A stretch of 64,000 bases of DNA from Helichrysum umbraculigerum (lineage: Eukaryota; Streptophyta; Magnoliopsida; Asterales; Asteraceae). Where the stretch lies: assembly GCA_949592205.1 (NCBI GenBank), contig CATIUR010000005.1:31184179-31248178 (forward strand), read 5' to 3'. This document shows, in pieces, positions 58,980 to 64,000 of the stretch. Position numbers and translations under genes: made by a program. Positions within the stretch are counted from its first letter, which is position 1, and each line of letters begins with the position of its first letter. Below the pieces are notes generated by a model that saw nothing but the letters and a program-made list of their open reading frames with translations, did no database searches and had not been told where the DNA came from.

Positions 58980-61643
58980 TTGAATTTCGCAGCTTTTTCA
59001 ACAAATAACAAGATGTCTACTGAATCAATGGAAGGAATACAAGCTACAAAGATTCCCATGCTCAAACCTGATGAGTTTGAGTTATGGCAGACTAGGATTA
59101 GGCAATACATGTTGCTTACGGATTATATGATGTGGGAGGTGGTTACTAATGGACCAAACTATACTAAGGATGCAGATGGTAAAAAGGAAGAAAGACCACC
59201 ACCAAAGTCTGATGCAGAGAGAAAAGAAAGAGCAACAGAGTGGAAGGCATTAAGTACTCTACTTTTGTCTATTCCTAATGAGTATCAAAGGAAGTTTGAA
59301 AACTGTGAAGATGCTCAGGTTCTTATGCAAGCAATTGTTAAGAGATTTGGTGGTAATGATAACACCAAGAAGAATAAGAGATCTCTTCTCAAACAACAGT
59401 TTGAAAACTTTGCAGGTGTAAAGTCTGAAACTCTGACTCAGACTTTTGATAGGTTTCAAAAACTTGTGGGTGATTTAGAAAATCACAATGTCAAGATTGA
59501 TAAAGATGACTTGAACAGGAAGTTTCTAAGATCACTTGGTACAGATTGGAATATGTACACTGTGGGACTTAGACAAAGTCCAGATCTTGAAGAGAAAGAG
59601 ATTGAAGACCTGTATAATGATCTGAGGAATTTTGAGCCTGAAGTTCTAGCATTGAAACAGTCCAATGGTAGCTCTAACAATGCTGCTTTTGTTTCTGTTG
59701 GTGAATCTGGTAGTTGTAGCACATCTGGTGCTAATGATAATGTATTGGAAGCATTCTTTGCAAGCCATGTGAATTCTTCATTAACTACAGAAGATTTGGA
59801 GCAGGTTAGTGAAGAGGACCTGGAAGAGATGGATTTAAGATGGCAAATGGCCATGATTACAATCAGGGCAAAGAGGTTTATGCAGAGGTCTGGGAACAGA
59901 AACTTTTCTTACAAGAGAGATGGTGTAGCTGGTTTTGACAAGAGCAAGGTGGAGTGTTTCAATTGTCACAAGATGGGACACTTTGCTAGAGAATGCAAGA
60001 GCACACAGGCTGGAGGATCTCAGAATGGTATTATGAGAAATAATTCTGCTCCACAAAGAAGATTGGTACCTGTTCAGAACACCACTTCAGATTCATTGGT
60101 TGCTCAAGATGGAATGGGAGGATTTGACTGGAGTGACCAAGAAGAGCTTGTAGTTCAGAATCAAGCTTTGATGGCTGTCACAGAAGAACCAGAGTCTTCA
60201 GACATTCCATATGAGGTACAATCTAAATTATGTTCTCCTGCATGTAAGAAAATGGTTAAATTTTATAGGGATCATAATATGGTTGTGTGTAATGAATTAA
60301 AAGCTTGTAAGGAAAAGAGTCAACATGCCACTTTAGCTATTGAAAACTTAGAAAATCAGATAAAAGCTTATGAAAAGAATGAATCTCAATTTCACTTAGA
60401 TGTTAAGTATCTAAATTGGGAAAAGAAAGCTTTACAAACAAAAGTTGATATGCTAAGTGCTAAGTTGGCTGAGGCAATTTCTGATAAGGAGTCAATAAAA
60501 TTGAAAGTTGATGAGTTGGAAAATGTTTCAAAAGGTGTTCAAAACTTAATCAAGTCTCAAATTCATGATAAATTAAAACTTGGATTAGGTTACAACCTTA
60601 ATGCTGTTCCTCCACCTTATAATCATACTTATTTCCCACCTAAAAGTGATTTTGTTTTAGAAACACTTAAGGTAGGTGTGTCTGAGGAGGTTAAAAAGGT
60701 AGATCCAGTTGTTAATTATGATGATAATGTGAATTTTGATAAAGTTGAGGTATCTGATTGGACTGAGGAAGATGAGTGTGATAGTGATAGCTCATCTAGT
60801 GGTAATTCTGTGAATGGTAGTATTAAGTCTATTACTGGTCTAGTTTCTGAACTTAATAGTACTAAACTAGAAGAGGGTAAAAAGATGTTTGTTGAGAAAG
60901 CAAAGGTTCAGTTAGATCAAGTCAGGAAAACCAACAAGGCTAGTTCAGGTTTAGGGTATGTACACAAAAAGGTCAATACTGAATCAAAAGACAAGTTGAA
61001 ATCTGAGTGTGATAAGTGTACATGTAAATCAAAGAAGTCTGAGTTACATACTGCAAGTAATGTGAATAAATCCATTCCCAGGGGTAATCAAAGAAATTGG
61101 AACCAATTGGTTTCACAAAGGTTGGGTAATGGGTTTGAATGTGTGAAAAGAAAGTCATGTTTTATTTGTGGTAGATATAATCATCTTCAACAGGACTGTT
61201 ACTACAATCCTAAAAATAATAGGAACAGTGGTACAGGTCATGTGTTGATAAATAAGCCTAACAGAGGCAAGGCTGCAGCCCCTGTTAATGCTACAGCAGT
61301 GCCCCTGTCAACGGCTAACAGAGGCAAGACACGAACAGGGGCGGGTTTGACCACTGTCAGGCATGGTACCTCTGCTGGTATTAAACATTTCAAAAGAATG
61401 TTTATACCAAGTAAAGCTACCACTGCCAGGGTAATCAATACAAACTTAAAGGTGACCACTGTCAAACCATTAACCCCTGTCAGGTCTAAAATTGATTGTT
61501 TTTGGAGACATAAAAATGAGTGTAAATCTGAAGTGTCCAAAACCAATGCAGCACTGAGATCAATCACTGTCAAAAGGGTTGATGTCAATGGTGCTCAAGG
61601 GAAACCCAAAGCCAAATTGGTTTGGGTTCCCAAGAAAAACTAA
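58980..61643 (+). CDS. Gag of the copia element with a long C-terminal extension
   Basis: 887 codons from ATG 58980 (a second ATG at 59013 opens MSTESMEG and may be the real start). Residues about 20-235 are a UBN2/copia-type gag domain (FELWQTRIRQYM, LRSLGTDWNMY). A CCHC knuckle begins at C326 (CFNCHKMGHFAREC). Residues about 430-530 look coiled-coil. An acidic Ser-rich stretch follows, then a second CCHC knuckle at C727 (CFICGRYNHLQQDC) and a basic tail. The stop TAA (61641-61643) falls just before the protease, which is in another frame. The gag is far longer than a minimal copia gag; the second knuckle and the tail form the extension. The tail DNA carries the same CTGTYA words as the LTR. 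Confidence 0.85.
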   Translation: MNFAAFSTNNKMSTESMEGIQATKIPMLKPDEFELWQTRIRQYMLLTDYMMWEVVTNGPNYTKDADGKKEERPPPKSDAERKERATEWKALSTLLLSIPNEYQRKFENCEDAQVLMQAIVKRFGGNDNTKKNKRSLLKQQFENFAGVKSETLTQTFDRFQKLVGDLENHNVKIDKDDLNRKFLRSLGTDWNMYTVGLRQSPDLEEKEIEDLYNDLRNFEPEVLALKQSNGSSNNAAFVSVGESGSCSTSGANDNVLEAFFASHVNSSLTTEDLEQVSEEDLEEMDLRWQMAMITIRAKRFMQRSGNRNFSYKRDGVAGFDKSKVECFNCHKMGHFARECKSTQAGGSQNGIMRNNSAPQRRLVPVQNTTSDSLVAQDGMGGFDWSDQEELVVQNQALMAVTEEPESSDIPYEVQSKLCSPACKKMVKFYRDHNMVVCNELKACKEKSQHATLAIENLENQIKAYEKNESQFHLDVKYLNWEKKALQTKVDMLSAKLAEAISDKESIKLKVDELENVSKGVQNLIKSQIHDKLKLGLGYNLNAVPPPYNHTYFPPKSDFVLETLKVGVSEEVKKVDPVVNYDDNVNFDKVEVSDWTEEDECDSDSSSSGNSVNGSIKSITGLVSELNSTKLEEGKKMFVEKAKVQLDQVRKTNKASSGLGYVHKKVNTESKDKLKSECDKCTCKSKKSELHTASNVNKSIPRGNQRNWNQLVSQRLGNGFECVKRKSCFICGRYNHLQQDCYYNPKNNRNSGTGHVLINKPNRGKAAAPVNATAVPLSTANRGKTRTGAGLTTVRHGTSAGIKHFKRMFIPSKATTARVINTNLKVTTVKPLTPVRSKIDCFWRHKNECKSEVSKTNAALRSITVKRVDVNGAQGKPKAKLVWVPKKN
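61241..61570. repeat. CCMCTGTYA words in the gag-tail coding region
   Basis: About ten words: CCCCTGTTA, CCCCTGTCA (twice), CCACTGTCA (twice), CCACTGCCA, TCACTGTCA, and inverted CTAACAGAGG (twice) and AACAGGGG. They occur in more than one codon phase and in both orientations, so they are not simply a peptide repeat. Confidence 0.65.
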
Positions 61644-63451
61644 CTGTTTTTCTCATATATGTGCAGGGAAAGCCACCAAGCTTATGGCATATTGATTCTG
61701 GCTGTTCAAGACACATGACTGGAGACAGGAAAAAGCTACAGGACTTTAAAGCGTTTTCTGGAGGAGATGTAGCATTTGGAAGCAATCCTAAAGGAGGTAA
61801 AATCACAGGTAAAGGTAAGGTAAAAAGCAGTAAGCTCACTTTCAATGATGTTTATTATGTTGAGCAATTGAGATACAATTTGCTTAGTGTGAGTCAAATC
61901 ACAGATAAGCAAAATCCTGTATATTTCACTGACACAGAATGCCTTATACTTTCTGAAAAACTCAAAATACCTGAAGATAAGATTTTAATGAGAGTTCCAA
62001 GAAAGGATAATGTATACTGTAGTGATTTAAACAAGATGGAATCTCAAAATGTTAACTGTCTCATTTCTAAAGCTACTGTATCTGAATCTGAACTATGGCA
62101 TAGGAGGATGTGTCACTTGAATTTCAAGACCATGAATAAACTTGTTAGGAATAAGCTAGTGAGAGGCTTACCTGAAAAGTTATTTGAATGTAGTGACCAC
62201 TGTGTAGCATGCCTCAAAGGCAAGCAACACAAGACCTCTTATAAGACCAAGCTTGTGAATACCAATACCACTCCCTTACACCTGTTACATATGGATTTGT
62301 TTGGCCCTACCAATGTAGCTAGTCAAGGGAAGAAATCTTACTGTTTGGTAATAACTGATGATTACTCTAGAATGAGTTGGGTGTTCTTTCTTAGGACTAA
62401 GGATGAGACAGGTGAAATACTTAGATCATTCATAACTAGGATTGAGAATTCAACTAATCAAAAGGTTAAGATCATCAGGTGTGATAATGGGACAGAATTT
62501 AAGAATCATGAGATGAATAAGTTCTGTGAGGATAAAGGTATAGAAAGACAGTATAGTGCACCTAGGACTCCACAACAAAATGGAGTAGCTGAGAGGAGGA
62601 ATAGGACACTAATTGAGGCTGCTAGAAGCATGCTAGCAGATGCTAAACTACCAATGTCCTTTTGGGCAGAGGCCGTTAGCACTGCTTGTTATGTTTTGAA
62701 TAGGATTTTGATTATTAAACCTCATAACAAGACACCCTATGAGTTATTCTTTAAAAGAAAACCTTTGGTTAGCTTTTTAAAACCATTTGGATGTCCTTGT
62801 ACTGTCTTAAATACCAGAGATCATCTTGGTAAGTTTCAGAGTAAGGTAGATGAGGGTGTATTTGTTGGATACTCTATTCAAAGCAAGGCTTATAGAGTAT
62901 TTAACAAAAGGACTAGGATCATAGAAGAGACCATGGATGTGACCTTTAATGAACATACATCAAATGTAGAAGGAAAAGGTCCAGAAGTTTTGTTTGATAT
63001 TGATGCACTAACCCATGCTTTTAGATATCCAGATTTGTCTATTAGTGCAGGTACAGATGCAGGTACAGATGCAGGTAATGATGCAGGTAAAGATGGGAAA
63101 TCAACCTCAAGTCAAACTCAAAAGGATGACTTGAAGTATGTCTTGTTTCCTATTTGGTCTCCAGATCCTCCAGAAGTATTCCAGTTAGAGCAAGATGAAC
63201 CTTCAGATGATTCAAGTGGGTCAAGTAGCAAAAATGGTTCAAAGGATGAAGATGGTTCAATTCCAACAGAAAATGGTTCAAAGAGTTCTCATATAGTTTC
63301 AGAGCATGATTCCGAAGGAGAGCACGATTCTCCAAAATTTGTTGAACAAAGTCCTCCATTTCAAGTTTTGGAAAGGACTTCTTTGTCAGATTCTGAAGCA
63401 ACTCCAAAGCCATCAAAGGAAAGAGGAAAGAGAGTCTTTTTCAGACTCTGA
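61622..63451 (+). pseudogene. Protease-integrase part of copia pol, frame-shifted at both ends
   Basis: Open in a frame different from gag; no ATG is needed if it is part of a fusion. Protease WHIDSGCSRHM has its Asp at 61694-61696. GAG-pre-integrase LWHRRMCHLNFKTM and CVACLKGKQ come next. The integrase core has MDLFGP, RCDNGTEF and an E in NGVAERRNRT, all intact. The retroviral-type C-terminus follows (FVGYSIQSKAYRVFN). A 12-bp tandem repeat encodes GTDA units (63050-63100), and a Ser-rich acidic linker ends in an out-of-frame TGA at 63449-63451. RT continues in the frame of gag from about 63430. Either two indels of opposite sign flank this block, or the first join is made by splicing or frameshifting. 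Confidence 0.85.
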
Positions 63452-64000
63452 GATAGATAATCTTTTGGGTTCTAATTTGGAAAGAGAACTACTGGATACT
63501 TCTACATCTAAATATGTGGTTCATAAAGATCATTCCTTGGATTTGATTATTGGTGATATTATGACTCCTGTTCAGACAAGACATCAAACCAAGGTAAGAG
63601 AAGAAGATGTACATACTTCATTATATGTATGTTTTCTTTCACAGATGGAACCAAAGAAGGCAGTGGAAGCTCTCAAAGATCCAAGCTGGATTGAATCTAT
63701 GCAGGAAGAATTGTTGCAATTCAAACTGCAAGATGTGTGGGATTTGGTTGATCTTCCAAAAGGAAAGAAAGCTATAGGCACAAGATGGATCTTTAAGAAC
63801 AAGAGAGATAAAAGAGGAATAGTGATCAAGAATAAGGCTCGGTTGGTAGCACAGGGGTACACACAGGAAGAAGGCATAGATTATGATGATGTCTTTGCCC
63901 CTGTTGCTAGAATAGAAGCTATTAGATTATTTTTAGCTTATGCATCTTATCAGGATTTTAAAGTCTATCAAATGGATGTGAAGAGTGCTTTTCTTCATGG
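63432..64000 (+). pseudogene. Copia reverse transcriptase, N-terminal part (continues off the window)
   Basis: Open to the edge in the gag frame. It shows the linker (DSEIDNLLGSNLE, YVCFLSQMEPKK), then SWIESMQEELLQF, AIGTRWIFKNK, KARLVAQGYTQEEGIDY, FAPVARIEAIR and QMDVKSAFLHG, the N-terminal landmarks of copia RT. The catalytic YVDD lies outside. Closely resembles RTs abundant in daisy-family genomes, from memory of the family and not from a search. Confidence 0.88.

Larger units (their letters stand above)
58384..64000 (+). mobile_element. Ty1/copia LTR retrotransposon, right end outside window
   Basis: 5' LTR from 58384, primer site at 58938, gag, protease, integrase, and reverse transcriptase up to the window edge. 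Domain order PR-IN-RT is diagnostic of copia. The left target site is probably GTAAA (58379-58383) in the pol gene of E. Confidence 0.9.

Noticed and set aside
63597..63647. Possible 51-bp intron (GTAAGA to TTTCACAG) in copia RT linker
   Set aside because: Too short for a plant intron, in frame without removal, and the peptide YVCFLSQMEPKK is normal coding sequence in related copia elements.

Overview
The window is a plant nuclear repeat region. Nothing in it looks like a single-copy host gene. Retroelements use an initiator-Met-type primer site (TGGTATCAGAGC), the Ty3/gypsy polyproteins carry chromovirus-type C-termini, the copia RT reads like sequences common in daisy-family (Asteraceae) genomes, and GC-poor noncoding DNA surrounds them. 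A eudicot, probably Asteraceae, is my inference.

Layout. 302-12092 is a PIF/Harbinger DNA transposon (TSD TAA) whose transposase is split near its 3' end by a young, complete Ty3/gypsy element (called J, 2040-11661, minus strand, TSD GTATG). 12096-14030 is AT-rich and geneless. 14036-14477 is a MITE. 14679-16672 is a second Harbinger-type element (TSD TAA) holding only the Myb/SANT-like ORF1, broken by three stops. From about 17480 to 50326 lies one fragmented LTR (K) that has been hit repeatedly: solo LTR H (19075-21407, TSD ACATC), composite solo LTR F (21833-49189, TSD TGGGT) and a MULE-type MITE (49330-50162, 9-bp TSD). F holds Ty3/gypsy element A (22107-44228, TSD CGACA) and solo LTR G (44416-47307, TSD GTAAA). 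A's 5' LTR holds a truncated LTR (B) and nearly complete Ty3/gypsy element C (25789-37813, minus strand). C's gag is split by solo LTR D (31769-34164, TSD TGTTG). At 50327 starts element E (plus strand, same family as D and F) with an extra 158-codon ORF ahead of gag. E's pol is cut at 58383 by a Ty1/copia element that runs off the right edge.

Most striking signal. Each LTR carries a dense array of one short word, usually CG-containing: CCGCCGGGT in J, CCGATYGGGTGAA in K, GCCGATCGGC in H, GAATACGG/GAATCCGG in A, GCGACGT in C, D, E and G, TGCGACACAA in B and F, and CACTGTTAG in the copia LTR. LTRs of one family can carry different words, and unrelated LTRs can carry the same one. In most LTRs the array lies between a GTAAGT-like donor and a TTTAG or TTCAG acceptor, so it may sit in a leader intron. 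The copia word recurs in the coding region for the gag tail.

The order of events follows from nesting: K, then F/H/MITE/E; F, then A and G; A, then B and C; C, then D; E, then copia. LTR divergence agrees: C has about three differences between its LTRs, A about a dozen.
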